This document shows, in pieces, positions 46,713 to 54,506 of a stretch of DNA of 64,000 nt. The position numbers and the translations under genes are program-made. The notes beneath the pieces are model-generated. The model saw only the letters and a list, made by a program, of their open reading frames with translations. It did no database searches and had not been told where the DNA came from. The first letter of the stretch is position 1; each line of letters begins with the position of its first letter. Source of the DNA: Acidimicrobiaceae bacterium (GTDB taxonomy: Bacteria; Actinomycetota; Acidimicrobiia; Acidimicrobiales; RAAP-2). The stretch is taken from NCBI GenBank assembly GCA_027306755.1, contig DAHUZE010000058.1, positions 1 through 64,000 of the forward strand, written 5' to 3'.

Positions 46713-47374
46713 CGGGATGCCTCCGCGCCGGTGCCGCCCTCCTGCTCGGTGGCCCCCGAGGCTCTGAGCGCGTCGAGCACCCGGTCGACCACCTCTGCGG
46801 CCCCCACGTCGTCGACGTCCACCACCACGTCGGCAACGTCCTCGTAGAGCGGCGAGCGCTCCTCGGCGAGCCGGCGGAGCACGCTTTCGGGGTCGTGCTC
46901 GAGCAGCGGCCGGTGGTCACGGCGATGGCTCGACGGGTACTGCGCCTTGCCGCCTGCGCCGCCGGGGGGCGCCGTCCGGCGGGCGATGCGCCGGACCAGC
47001 GTCTCGGGAGCGGCTCGCAGCCAGACGACCGTTCCCGAACGGGCCAGGAGCGCCCGGTTCGCCGGGTCCAGCACCGCCCCGCCGGCCACCCCCACGACCA
47101 CCGGGTTCGGGCTGCGCACCGCAGCGGCCAGCGCCTCGGACTCCAGAGGGCGGAACGCCTGCTCACCGCCTTCTTCGAACAGCTCCCGGACCGTCCGGCC
47201 GGTGGCGGACTCCACCTCGCTGTCCGAGTCCACGTACCGGCGCCCGAGCCGGGAGGCCAGGCGACGCCCGACCGTGGTCTTCCCTGCCCCCATCATCCCC
47301 ACGAGCAGGAGGTGCCCTCGGGCGATCGTCACCGGCAGCGACACGCCCGGCGGGCGCGCCGGGTGAGCCGTCAT
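46709..47374 (-). CDS. aroK: Shikimate kinase
   Basis: Shikimate pathway step 5. P-loop [15 protein letters not shown], shikimate-binding DSDSEVE and GVAGGAVLD, lid [14 protein letters not shown]. At 221 aa it is longer than the typical 170-190 because of both ends. Overlaps aroC by ATGA. Confidence 0.95.
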   Translation of the reverse strand: MTAHPARPPGVSLPVTIARGHLLLVGMMGAGKTTVGRRLASRLGRRYVDSDSEVESATGRTVRELFEEGGEQAFRPLESEALAAAVRSPNPVVVGVAGGAVLDPANRALLARSGTVVWLRAAPETLVRRIARRTAPPGGAGGKAQYPSSHRRDHRPLLEHDPESVLRRLAEERSPLYEDVADVVVDVDDVGAAEVVDRVLDALRASGATEQEGGTGAEASR

Positions 47375-48564
47375 CGGGCGACCGGTGGCGACAGCGTCTC
47401 TCCCAGCGACGCGATGAAGCCGTCGCGGTTGCGCAGCATCTCGGCAACCGAGTCTCCGCCGAACTTGCGGAGCGCTTCACCCGCCAAGGTGAGGGCGGTC
47501 ATGGTTTCCGCCACCACCCCCATCGCCGGAACGGCCGTCACGTCGGTGCGCTCCTTGAAGCTGACCACCGACTCCTTGGTCACCACGTCCACCGTCTCGA
47601 TCACCGGGCGGTTCAGCGTGGCCAACGGCTTCATGGCGCACCGGGCGACCACCAGGGCGCCGGTCGAGATGCCACCCTCGATCCCTCCGGCCCGGGCCGT
47701 CTCCCGCACGTAGCCTCCGGTTCCCCAGGCCGAGGCGTCGTAGCGAATGGCGTCGTGGGCCTCCGATCCCCGCCGGGACGCCAGGTCCCAGCCGTCGCCG
47801 ATCTCCACGGCCTTGACGGCCTGGATGCTCATGAGGGCCTGCGCCAGCATGCCGTCGAGCTTGCGGTCCCACTGCACATGGCTCCCGAGGCCCACCGGCA
47901 CGCCGTAGGCCAGCACTTCCACCACCCCTCCGAGCGAGTCCCCCACCTTGGCCGCCGCCTTCACGGCTTCCACCATCCGGCCCTCGGCGTCGGGGTCCGC
48001 TGCCCGCACCGGCGACTCGTCGATGCGGTCCTGGTCCGCGGGCTCCGGGCGGCTGGCGTCCTTGACCCGCTCGGGCCCGAGCTGCACCACATGGCTGACG
48101 ATCGACGAGCCCAGCTGCTCCAAGAGGAGCTTGGCCAGGGAGCCAGCGGCAACCCGTGCCGCGGTCTCACGAGCCGATGCCCGTTCGAGGACGTCCCGGG
48201 CGTCGTCGAAGCCGTGCTTCTGCATTCCGGCCAGATCGGCATGGCCGGGCCGGGGCTGGGTCAGCACGGCGCCCGGACGCCCCGGCGCCGGCGACATCTC
48301 CTGGGTCCACTTGCGCTCCCACTCGGAGTTGCCGATCTCGATCGCCACCGGCGACCCCAGCGTCCGGCCGTGGCGGATGCCACCGAGCAACGAGACCTCG
48401 TCCGCCTCGAAGCGCATCCGGGGGCCGCGGCCGAAGCCAAGCCGCCTGCGGCCCAGCTCCCGGGCAACGTCCTCCTCGGTGACGCGCAAGCCCGAGGGTA
48501 GGCCCTCGACCACCACCACGAGCGCCTTGCCGTGGGACTCCCCTGCCGTCAGGAACCGAAGCAC
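47371..48564 (-). CDS. aroC: Chorismate synthase
   Basis: Last common aromatic step. 397 aa starting [25 protein letters not shown], with the FMN-binding [37 protein letters not shown] and [13 protein letters not shown] start; TAGCGT ends six bases before it, and the first three bases of that box are the stop codon of the upstream prepilin peptidase gene. This probably heads the long leftward run. Confidence 0.97.
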   Translation of the reverse strand: MLRFLTAGESHGKALVVVVEGLPSGLRVTEEDVARELGRRRLGFGRGPRMRFEADEVSLLGGIRHGRTLGSPVAIEIGNSEWERKWTQEMSPAPGRPGAVLTQPRPGHADLAGMQKHGFDDARDVLERASARETAARVAAGSLAKLLLEQLGSSIVSHVVQLGPERVKDASRPEPADQDRIDESPVRAADPDAEGRMVEAVKAAAKVGDSLGGVVEVLAYGVPVGLGSHVQWDRKLDGMLAQALMSIQAVKAVEIGDGWDLASRRGSEAHDAIRYDASAWGTGGYVRETARAGGIEGGISTGALVVARCAMKPLATLNRPVIETVDVVTKESVVSFKERTDVTAVPAMGVVAETMTALTLAGEALRKFGGDSVAEMLRNRDGFIASLGETLSPPVAR

Positions 48565-48570
48565 CAGGCA

Positions 48571-48576
48571 ACGCTA
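48571..48576 (-). promoter_or_regulatory. -10 box for aroC built on an upstream stop codon
   Basis: TAGCGT on the minus strand lies six bases before the aroC GTG. Its TAG is the termination codon of the preceding gene. No ribosome-binding site is present, consistent with leaderless initiation. Confidence 0.45.
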
Positions 48577-49269
48577 TCCAGGATGCAGCCAGAGGTTGCC
48601 CAACCAACCCCCCCAGAGGACGCCGAATGCCGTACCGGCGGCCAATGCGGGGGCGAACGGGAACCGGCGGGTCCCCCGCAGGGCCAGGGCGACGAGCCCA
48701 CCGGCGGCCCCGAAGAAGAAGGCCGCCAGGAAGCCGACGTAGACCGGGGGGAAGCCGACGTAGCCGAGTGCGAGCCCGCACAGGCCAGCAAGCCTCACGT
48801 CCCCGAAGCCCATGCCCCTGGGGAACAGCCACCAGACGCCGTAGAAGACCGCGAAGGCAGAGGCGGCGCCGATGGCGGCGTCCAGCAGGTGGTGCCATTC
48901 CCCGGACTCCACCGATGCGGCGACGAAGCCGGCTGCCACCAGTCCCAGCGTGGGGTAGAGGAGCCGGCGCGGCACCAGGCCCGTGCGCAGGTCCACCACC
49001 GACATGGCCACCAATCCCCCGAAGAGCGCGCAGTCGGCCGCCAAAGCCGGAACAGCTCCCACACGGACAGCAGCCAACGCGCACGCTGCGGCGAGAACGG
49101 CGGTGACGGTGACGGCGGCGGCCGGTCCTGACGGGGTGACGGTGATGCCGGGCGTGGCGGCCGGTGCCGGCGGGCCGGGCACCGGGACGCGCCGGGCGGC
49201 CCGCTCGAGGAACGGACCAGCGACCCCACCGCCGGCGGCGCAGACGGCCACCACCCCCCAGGCCGTCAT
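48574..49269 (-). CDS. A24 prepilin peptidase
   Basis: 231 aa, a polytopic membrane aspartic protease. Its two catalytic Asp motifs are SVVDLRTGLVPRRLLYP (D-x6-P type) and GMGFGDVRLAG (GxGD). The N-terminal cytoplasmic methylase-type cysteine domain of PilD is absent, so it probably only cleaves type IV pilin-like leaders. Start ATG at 49269 chosen over the longer ORF. No pilin genes are in the window. Confidence 0.88.
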   Translation of the reverse strand: MTAWGVVAVCAAGGGVAGPFLERAARRVPVPGPPAPAATPGITVTPSGPAAAVTVTAVLAAACALAAVRVGAVPALAADCALFGGLVAMSVVDLRTGLVPRRLLYPTLGLVAAGFVAASVESGEWHHLLDAAIGAASAFAVFYGVWWLFPRGMGFGDVRLAGLCGLALGYVGFPPVYVGFLAAFFFGAAGGLVALALRGTRRFPFAPALAAGTAFGVLWGGWLGNLWLHPG

Positions 49270-49276
49270 GGAACCT

Positions 49277-49915
49277 CTAGTAGTAGGGGTTGGCGCCGCC
49301 CGTGTGGTCGGTGACGTCAACCACCCGGGTGACCTCGGGAATCTCGTCGCGCAGCGCTACCTCGATGCCCTGGGTCAGCGTCATGCGCGACATGGCGCAG
49401 CCCTGGCAGCCGCCGGACAGGCGCAGGTATGCCACGCCCTCCTGGTCGTCCATAGCCACGAGGTCCGCCCGACCTCCGTGGGAGGCGATCGAAGGGTTGA
49501 CCATCTCTTGGAGGACCTCCGCCACCTTGGATGCCAGGGGCCCGTCGATGCCGGCCTCCAGCACCTCGGGGGGTACCCCGGTCGTCGCAGGCTCGGGGGT
49601 GTTGGGGTTCACCAACACGAGGCCCCCCTCTCCGTCCTCGCTCCACTCGAGACGGGCACCCCGCAGCTTGTCCACGCTCGCCGCCGGCACGACGACCGTC
49701 AGATCCTCTGACTGGACCACCGCGTCATCGGAGCCTGCATCGGCGACGCCCTGGAAATAGAGGTCGTAGACGAACTCACCATGCTGCTCGCCCCGCACCT
49801 CCAACCACAGGCCGAGCCGCTCCGGATCCGGCTCCTGGCCCAGTGCGTCCTGCACGATCCTCCGCGCATCGGGCGTCAGCGTGACGACGGCCAGGTCTTC
49901 AGCAGTTCGTGCCAT
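49277..49915 (-). CDS. nfuA: NfuA-type iron-sulfur carrier protein
   Basis: 212 aa: a degenerate A-type (HesB-like) N-terminal domain without its cysteines and a C-terminal Nfu domain with CQGC (about C170 and C173) that holds a shared [4Fe-4S] cluster. The PSIASHGGRADLVAMDDQEGVAYLRLSGGCQGCAMS block is typical. It delivers clusters to apo-enzymes. ATG start six bases after TAAGAT, so probably leaderless. Confidence 0.93.
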   Translation of the reverse strand: MARTAEDLAVVTLTPDARRIVQDALGQEPDPERLGLWLEVRGEQHGEFVYDLYFQGVADAGSDDAVVQSEDLTVVVPAASVDKLRGARLEWSEDGEGGLVLVNPNTPEPATTGVPPEVLEAGIDGPLASKVAEVLQEMVNPSIASHGGRADLVAMDDQEGVAYLRLSGGCQGCAMSRMTLTQGIEVALRDEIPEVTRVVDVTDHTGGANPYY

Positions 49916-49921
49916 AGAGAC

Positions 49922-49938
49922 ATCTTACGGGCTAGGGT
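49922..49938. promoter_or_regulatory. Back-to-back -10 boxes for nfuA and the divergent gene
   Basis: TAAGAT (minus, 49927-49922) is six bases before the nfuA ATG. TAGGGT (plus, 49933-49938) is eight bases before the divergent ATG. Only 31 bases separate the two start codons, so both mRNAs are likely leaderless. Confidence 0.5.
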
Positions 49939-49946
49939 CCGGCGCC

Positions 49947-50675
49947 ATGGCCACCTCGGTGCACGAATGGGTCAGCTTCGAGGACCCGGACGAGGACCGG
50001 ACGTGGGTCTTCGACGTGACGTTCCTGACCAGCCGGTGGACCTGCATCTTCGGGCACGGTTGCCAGGGCGTGCTGACCGAGCCGTCCCCCGAGCTCGTGC
50101 ACGGCTGCTGCTCTTACGGCGCGCACTTCGTAGACGACGAGGACGCCCAGCGGGTGGAGCGGTTCGCTGCCGAGCTCACGGACGAGGAATGGCAGTTCCG
50201 GCGCAGAGGGATGGCCAAAGGGGTGCTCCGGCGCACCAAGAAGGGCGAGACCATCACCCGCCTGGCCGAGGGAGCGTGCGTCTTCCTCAACCGGCCCGGG
50301 TTCCCGGCAGGAGCGGGCTGCGCGCTGCACCAGGTGGCCCTGGCCCGGGGCGTGCACCCCCTGGCGCTCAAGCCCGAGGTGTGCTGGCAGCTGCCGCTGC
50401 GCCGGGAGGACCAGGTGGCCGACGACGGGCACGTGACGTCCACTGTCGGGCAATGGGATCGGCGCCACTGGGGCGCCGGCGGGGCGGAGTTCTCCTGGTG
50501 GTGCACCGAGGCTCCCGAGGCGTTCGTGGGCAGCTCGGCGGTGTACGAGGAGATGGCGGCCGAACTGACGGCCATGTCGAGCCGCGCGGTCTACAAGACC
50601 CTGGCCGCCTACATCGAAGACCGCACGCACCGGGTCCGCACCCCGTTGCCGCACCCGACGGTCCGGCGGGGGTGA
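49947..50675 (+). CDS. Uncharacterised cysteine-rich protein (242 aa)
   Basis: I do not recognise a named family with certainty. The protein begins VHEWVSFEDPDEDRTWVFDVTFLTSRWTCIFGHGCQG and continues GCCSYGAHFVDDED, so it carries a C-x5-C-x14-CC pattern, then further cysteines (GACVFLNRPGFPAGAGCALHQVAL... EVCWQLPL). The layout recalls zinc/iron-chelating YkgJ or DUF3109-type proteins. It contains no signal peptide or membrane segment. The divergent neighbour nfuA makes a metal or Fe-S connection attractive but unproven. ATG at 49947 is used because of TAGGGT eight bases upstream. Confidence 0.8.
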   Translation: MATSVHEWVSFEDPDEDRTWVFDVTFLTSRWTCIFGHGCQGVLTEPSPELVHGCCSYGAHFVDDEDAQRVERFAAELTDEEWQFRRRGMAKGVLRRTKKGETITRLAEGACVFLNRPGFPAGAGCALHQVALARGVHPLALKPEVCWQLPLRREDQVADDGHVTSTVGQWDRRHWGAGGAEFSWWCTEAPEAFVGSSAVYEEMAAELTAMSSRAVYKTLAAYIEDRTHRVRTPLPHPTVRRG

Positions 50676-50721
50676 GCCGACCGACCGGGCGCTGCCCATC
50701 GTCAACGCCGCGGCTCGGCCG

Positions 50722-51186
50722 TCAGCGAAGGACGGCCCACACTTCCTTCCCCCGCCCGAGGGACTGTGCTCCCCACTGCTCCGCCGTGGACGCCACGATG
50801 GAGAGCCCCCGCCCGCTGATGGAGAGGACCACGTGCTCCTGCATCGCCGGGAAGACGTCGGAGTCGTCACGCACGGCGATGCGGACGGCGCCGGGCGCCT
50901 CCTCCACCGACACCGAGAAGAACGAGCCGGCGTGGCGCATCGCGTTCAGCGCGAACTCGTCCACTACGAGCTCCGCGGCGGCGATCACGTCTTGACGGGC
51001 GCCGACTGCCTGGAGGGTCTCCTGGACGAAGTGGCGCGCCGACACGATCTCTTCGGCCGTGGGCAGGTACTCCCGGAACCCGAGCACCCCGAAGTCCTCG
51101 GGCATGTCCACCGCGCCACCCGGCGGATCGAGCGCCGTTCTCGCCTGCTCGGCCACGTGGCCGTCGCCTGACCCCCACAACGCCAT
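50722..51186 (-). CDS. RsbW-like anti-sigma factor / serine kinase
   Basis: 154 aa with a GHKL ATPase fold: N-box VVDEFALNAMRHAG, then VRIAVRDDSD and GRGLSIVASTAEQWG. Such proteins (HATPase_c_2) sequester sigma factors or phosphorylate anti-sigma antagonists. AGGAGG lies seven bases before the ATG. No sigma factor or STAS-domain partner is adjacent, so its target is unknown. Confidence 0.85.
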   Translation of the reverse strand: MALWGSGDGHVAEQARTALDPPGGAVDMPEDFGVLGFREYLPTAEEIVSARHFVQETLQAVGARQDVIAAAELVVDEFALNAMRHAGSFFSVSVEEAPGAVRIAVRDDSDVFPAMQEHVVLSISGRGLSIVASTAEQWGAQSLGRGKEVWAVLR

Positions 51187-51289
51187 CGCGGAACCTCCTG
51201 AGCTCGCCGCCCTTCTCTCCAGGCCACCTACCGTCGGGGCGCCGCTCCCAAACAGGCGGGCGGAATGCGCAGCTCGGCGGACCGAGGGA

Positions 51290-51499
51290 TCACTCCTCGA
51301 GCGGGTCCTTCTCCCAGTCGTCGTGGGAAGGGGCCAGTGACCCGAGGATCCGGTCGTACTGGTCCTCCTCGGCCAGGCACCATGAGGCGTGCACGTCGTC
51401 CGGCTCGGCTCCGCACTCCGGGCACCGCTCCCCTGCGGTGGTGACCGAACGCTTGAGGCTTCGCGCTTCTTCGAAGCGCCGATGGCGTCCCTTCTTCAC
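51290..51499 (-). CDS. Small hypothetical protein with CPECG motif
   Basis: 69 aa when begun at GTG 51499, which has AAGGGAG five bases upstream. It has a basic N-terminus (KKGRHRRFEEARSLKRS), then CPECGAEPDDVHASWC (a zinc-ribbon-like set of three cysteines plus His) and an acidic tail. The longer ORF upstream is poorly supported. Function unknown; nucleic-acid or metal binding is a guess. Confidence 0.55.
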   Translation of the reverse strand: MKKGRHRRFEEARSLKRSVTTAGERCPECGAEPDDVHASWCLAEEDQYDRILGSLAPSHDDWEKDPLEE

Positions 51500-51732
51500 G
51501 ACCACTCCCTTGCTGCCCGCCCGGGCCCGGAACGCGCTGCGGACCGAACCGGGGGCCATGTCGAGACCCAGGCCGACACCGACCGTCCGCTGGGACGGGC
51601 GCCCGACCGTTGGATCAGTGTAGTCGCGCAGCCCTCCCGGACCCGTCGACCTTTTGATTCGCCCTCGCGCTGTCGCCGGTGCGAGGGCGGCAGGAGCCAC
51701 GCGCATGCCTTGGCCGAGCGCTGGCCCCGCAT

Positions 51733-51957
51733 ATGGATCCGCCCATGGAATTCGAACCCGACGATATGGTGCAGCGCTTCCGGGAGCGGGCCAAGGCCGT
51801 GCGCGACCGCGGGCTGCCGCCGGTCGAAGGGCCCGAGCGGATGCGCTTCCGCGAGCAGGCGCAGCGGGACTACATGGACTTCGCCATGATCGGCGACGCC
51901 GAGGCGAGGTTGGAGGACGGGGTCCTCACGCTCCGGATCGACCTGCGCCCCCGCTGA
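51733..51957 (+). CDS. Small hypothetical protein (about 74 aa)
   Basis: EFEPDDMVQRFRERAKAVRDRGLPPVEGPERMRFREQAQRDYMDFAMIGDAEARLEDGVLTLRIDLRPR reads like a real, mostly helical, charged cytosolic protein ending in two beta strands. Starts at 51733 or 51745 are both ATG. I recognise no family. It stands alone between genes of the opposite strand. Confidence 0.55.
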   Translation: MDPPMEFEPDDMVQRFRERAKAVRDRGLPPVEGPERMRFREQAQRDYMDFAMIGDAEARLEDGVLTLRIDLRPR

Positions 51958-51998
51958 CCGGCCACCCGCTGCCGACCGCAGGGCCGAGGCACGATGCC

Positions 51999-52544
51999 TC
52001 AGCCGCCGTAGCTCATACGGGTGTCCTCCATGCGCAGCACAGGGGGGACCCCTTCTGGAGGGCCCCCGACGGCTACCACCTCCCCGACGTACAGGGTGTG
52101 GCTGCCCAATGCCACCTGGTGGCGCAGGACGCAGTCGAGCCAGGCGGCGGCGCGGGCCAGGACCGGCGCGCCGGTCGCCGCCGTCAGCACGTCCTCACCT
52201 GCCATGGACACGGCTTCCACCTCGTCGTCTAGGACCACCTCGTCGTCGGGAACGGGCTTGACGAAGCGGCGTACGACCGCCCGGTCGTCACGGTGCAGCA
52301 GGCTGACGGAGAAGCACCGGCCAGCGGCGATCAGCCCCGCGGTGACCGCGGCGGCGTCCACCGACACCCCCACGAGCTTCGGCTGGACCGCAACTTGGAC
52401 GCACAGGCTGGCGGTCATCAGGTTGAGGCGGGGGCCGCTCCTGCTTCCCACCACGTACAGCCCGGTCGGCATCGCCCACAGCACGCGACGTCGGAGCCGA
52501 TCGTCGAGGCCCTCGGCGGTCTCGTCGGCACGATCCTGGCTCAC
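51999..52544 (-). CDS. Flavin reductase-like FMN-binding protein
   Basis: 181 aa with the split-barrel flavin reductase fold: AMPTGLYVVGSRSGPRLNLMTASLCVQVAVQPKLVGVSVD, then GRCFSVSLLHRDDRAVVRRFVKP and HTLYVGEVVAV. It probably reduces FMN or FAD with NAD(P)H for a partner oxygenase that is not visible nearby. GTG start overlapping the upstream membrane protein gene by GTGA. Confidence 0.85.
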   Translation of the reverse strand: MSQDRADETAEGLDDRLRRRVLWAMPTGLYVVGSRSGPRLNLMTASLCVQVAVQPKLVGVSVDAAAVTAGLIAAGRCFSVSLLHRDDRAVVRRFVKPVPDDEVVLDDEVEAVSMAGEDVLTAATGAPVLARAAAWLDCVLRHQVALGSHTLYVGEVVAVGGPPEGVPPVLRMEDTRMSYGG

Positions 52545-53062
52545 AGGATCGATGTCCCTGTCACGTTCGGGGTGGTGGTCGTGGTGGTCGAGACCGGCCG
52601 GTCGGTCACCGAGCGCACCCGCCGCAGCACCTTGGCGAACAGGGCCGAGGCTTTGCTTCGGTCGCCGGCCGACTGTGCCAGGAGCGCGCGGTTCGCGTTG
52701 GCAGCCCGGTAGCAGGCCTCGGCGGCGTCGTACTCCAAGCCGTAGGCGTTCGCCAGCAGCTGGGTGACCGTGGTGTCGGGCGATGGCAGCTGGTCGTTGA
52801 ATGTCTGGGCGTCGTTGGCCATGGCGGCGCAGATCGTCCGGACCGCCGTCGCGTCCTTGTGGACGCGAAGCGCCTTTGCCACGTTGCGGCCGTCACCCTG
52901 AAGCGTGCCGATGTCCTGACCCAGCTGAGTGCTCGACACCCAGCTCTGGAGCTGCTGCGCTGCCGTGCCCGACGGGGCGCCGTGCCCGAAGGACGCGAAG
53001 GCGACCACTCCCACGGCGATCACCACGGTCAGGCCGATGGCGAGCCACGCCTTGGAGATCAA
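52541..53062 (-). CDS. Membrane-anchored hypothetical protein
   Basis: 173 aa from a TTG start. A single N-terminal membrane segment (AWLAIGLTVVIAVGVVAFASF) is followed by an extracytoplasmic helical domain (two Cys near residues 78 and 116) and a Thr-rich tail. The same frame stays open upstream to the tyrS stop and would encode two copies of PGWPGPARQ, a Pro/Gly/Trp-rich cytosolic tail common in actinobacterial membrane proteins, but no start codon is found there. Function unknown. Confidence 0.6.
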   Translation of the reverse strand: MISKAWLAIGLTVVIAVGVVAFASFGHGAPSGTAAQQLQSWVSSTQLGQDIGTLQGDGRNVAKALRVHKDATAVRTICAAMANDAQTFNDQLPSPDTTVTQLLANAYGLEYDAAEACYRAANANRALLAQSAGDRSKASALFAKVLRRVRSVTDRPVSTTTTTTPNVTGTSIL

Positions 53063-53080
53063 CGGGGCACCCGGTCGCTG

Positions 53081-53134
53081 CTGCCTCGCTGGGCCGGGCC
53101 ACCCCGGCTGCCTCGCTGGGCCGGGCCACCCCGG
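53081..53134 (-). repeat. 27-bp tandem repeat x2 after tyrS
   Basis: CTGCCTCGCTGGGCCGGGCCACCCCGG occurs twice head to tail without a mismatch in the 88-base gap between tyrS and the membrane protein gene. Confidence 0.85.
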
Positions 53135-53150
53135 ACCAGGCCGGGGCCGC

Positions 53151-54419
53151 TCACTCGACCGTCAGCAGGTGGTAGTCCCGGCGACCCCTGCGCAGCACGA
53201 TGTACCGGCGGTGCAGCAGGTCGGACTCGGCGAGGGCCCGTTCGGGGTCCTCCTGCCGGAGGTTGTTGAGGTAGGCACCCCCCTGAGCGACGGTGCGCCG
53301 GGCTTCGGCGCGCGACGAAGCGAGATCGCTGGAGACCAGCGCGTCCACCAGGGTGACCTTCCCGCTCAGCAGCGCGCTGCGGGACACCGTCGACGAAGGC
53401 GCCTCGGCCACGACCTGCAGCAGCATGGGCTCGTCCAGGGCGGCGATCTCCTCACCGAAGAGCGCCGCCGAAGCCCGTTCTGCCCGCGCCGTCTCCTCTT
53501 CTCCGTGCACGAGCACGCACACCTCGCGGGCCAGCGCCCGCTGGGCCGCCCGGCGCTGCGGGCGCTCAGCCGTCTCCGCGTCCAGGGCCAGGATGGCCTC
53601 GTGGCTGAGGAACGTGAAGTAGCGGAGATATCCCCCCACCTCCCCGTCGGAGGCTTGGAGCAGGAACTGGTACATGCGGTAGGGGCTGGTCATGGCCGGG
53701 TCGAGCCACACCGCCCCGTCCTCGGTCTTGCCGAACTTGGACCCGTCGGGCTTGGTCACCAGGGGCGTCGTCAGCCCGAACGCCCCCGATCCCGTCACCC
53801 TGCGGATGAGCTCGACGCCCATGGTGATGTTGCCCCACTGATCGCTCCCGCCCACCTGAAGCTCGCAGCCGTGATCGGCGTGCAGCCGCAGGAAGTCGTA
53901 GGCCTGGAGGAGCATGTAGCTGAATTCGGTGTAGGAGATCCCCTGGTCCGGGCGGTCGAATCGCGCCCGGACGGCGTCCTTGGCCACCATCTGGTTGACC
54001 GTGAAGTGCTTGCCCACGTCCCTCAGGAAGTCCAGCACGGGCACCGACCCCAGCCAGGAGCTGTTGTCCAGCAGGAGGCCGTCTTCCAGGTCGATGAACC
54101 GAGCCAGCTGGGGGCGTATGCCCTCCAGGTAGCCGTCGAGCTCCTGGCGCGAGAGCAGCCGTCGCTCGGCGCTCTTGCCGCCGGGATCCCCGATGAGAGC
54201 GGTGCCTCCGCCGGCCAGGGCGATGGGGCGGTGACCGGCCAGCTGGAACCGGCGCAACGTCACGAGCTGCAGGAGGCTGCCGATGTGGAGGCTCGGCCCC
54301 GTCGGGTCGAAGCCGATGTACATGGTCACACGCTCGCCGTCCAGCCGGGCGACGAGCCCGCCGTCGGTCACCTGGTGGACGATGCCCCGAAACTGCAGGT
54401 CTTCGGAGAGCCTGGGCAC
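53151..54419 (-). CDS. tyrS: Tyrosyl-tRNA synthetase
   Basis: 422 aa class Ic synthetase. HIGS (about 45-48) and KFGKT are the class I signatures; GFDPTGPSLHIGSLLQL, QVGGSDQWGNI and the C-terminal S4-like RNA-binding domain (TLVDALVSSDLASSRAEARRTVAQGGAYLN) follow. GTG start. No T-box leader is seen upstream. Confidence 0.97.
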   Translation of the reverse strand: MPRLSEDLQFRGIVHQVTDGGLVARLDGERVTMYIGFDPTGPSLHIGSLLQLVTLRRFQLAGHRPIALAGGGTALIGDPGGKSAERRLLSRQELDGYLEGIRPQLARFIDLEDGLLLDNSSWLGSVPVLDFLRDVGKHFTVNQMVAKDAVRARFDRPDQGISYTEFSYMLLQAYDFLRLHADHGCELQVGGSDQWGNITMGVELIRRVTGSGAFGLTTPLVTKPDGSKFGKTEDGAVWLDPAMTSPYRMYQFLLQASDGEVGGYLRYFTFLSHEAILALDAETAERPQRRAAQRALAREVCVLVHGEEETARAERASAALFGEEIAALDEPMLLQVVAEAPSSTVSRSALLSGKVTLVDALVSSDLASSRAEARRTVAQGGAYLNNLRQEDPERALAESDLLHRRYIVLRRGRRDYHLLTVE

Positions 54420-54447
54420 GCGGTCAAGCCTGCCATACCGCGCCGCG

Positions 54448-54504
54448 CCCCTGGCCGGCCCGACGCCCGCCCTGGCCGGCCCGACGGCGCCCCCGCCCTG
54501 GCCG
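54448..54504 (-). repeat. Degenerate GC-rich direct repeats between menD and tyrS
   Basis: CCCTGGCCGGCCCGACG is repeated at least twice with a third partial copy in the 87-base gap. The units contain GGCCGGCC palindromes and could fold. I see no other feature in the gap. Confidence 0.6.
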
Positions 54505-54506
54505 GG

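Noticed and set aside
54420-54506. T-box leader for tyrS
   Set aside because: The gap holds only GC-rich direct repeats; no T-box sequence or specifier stem is visible.
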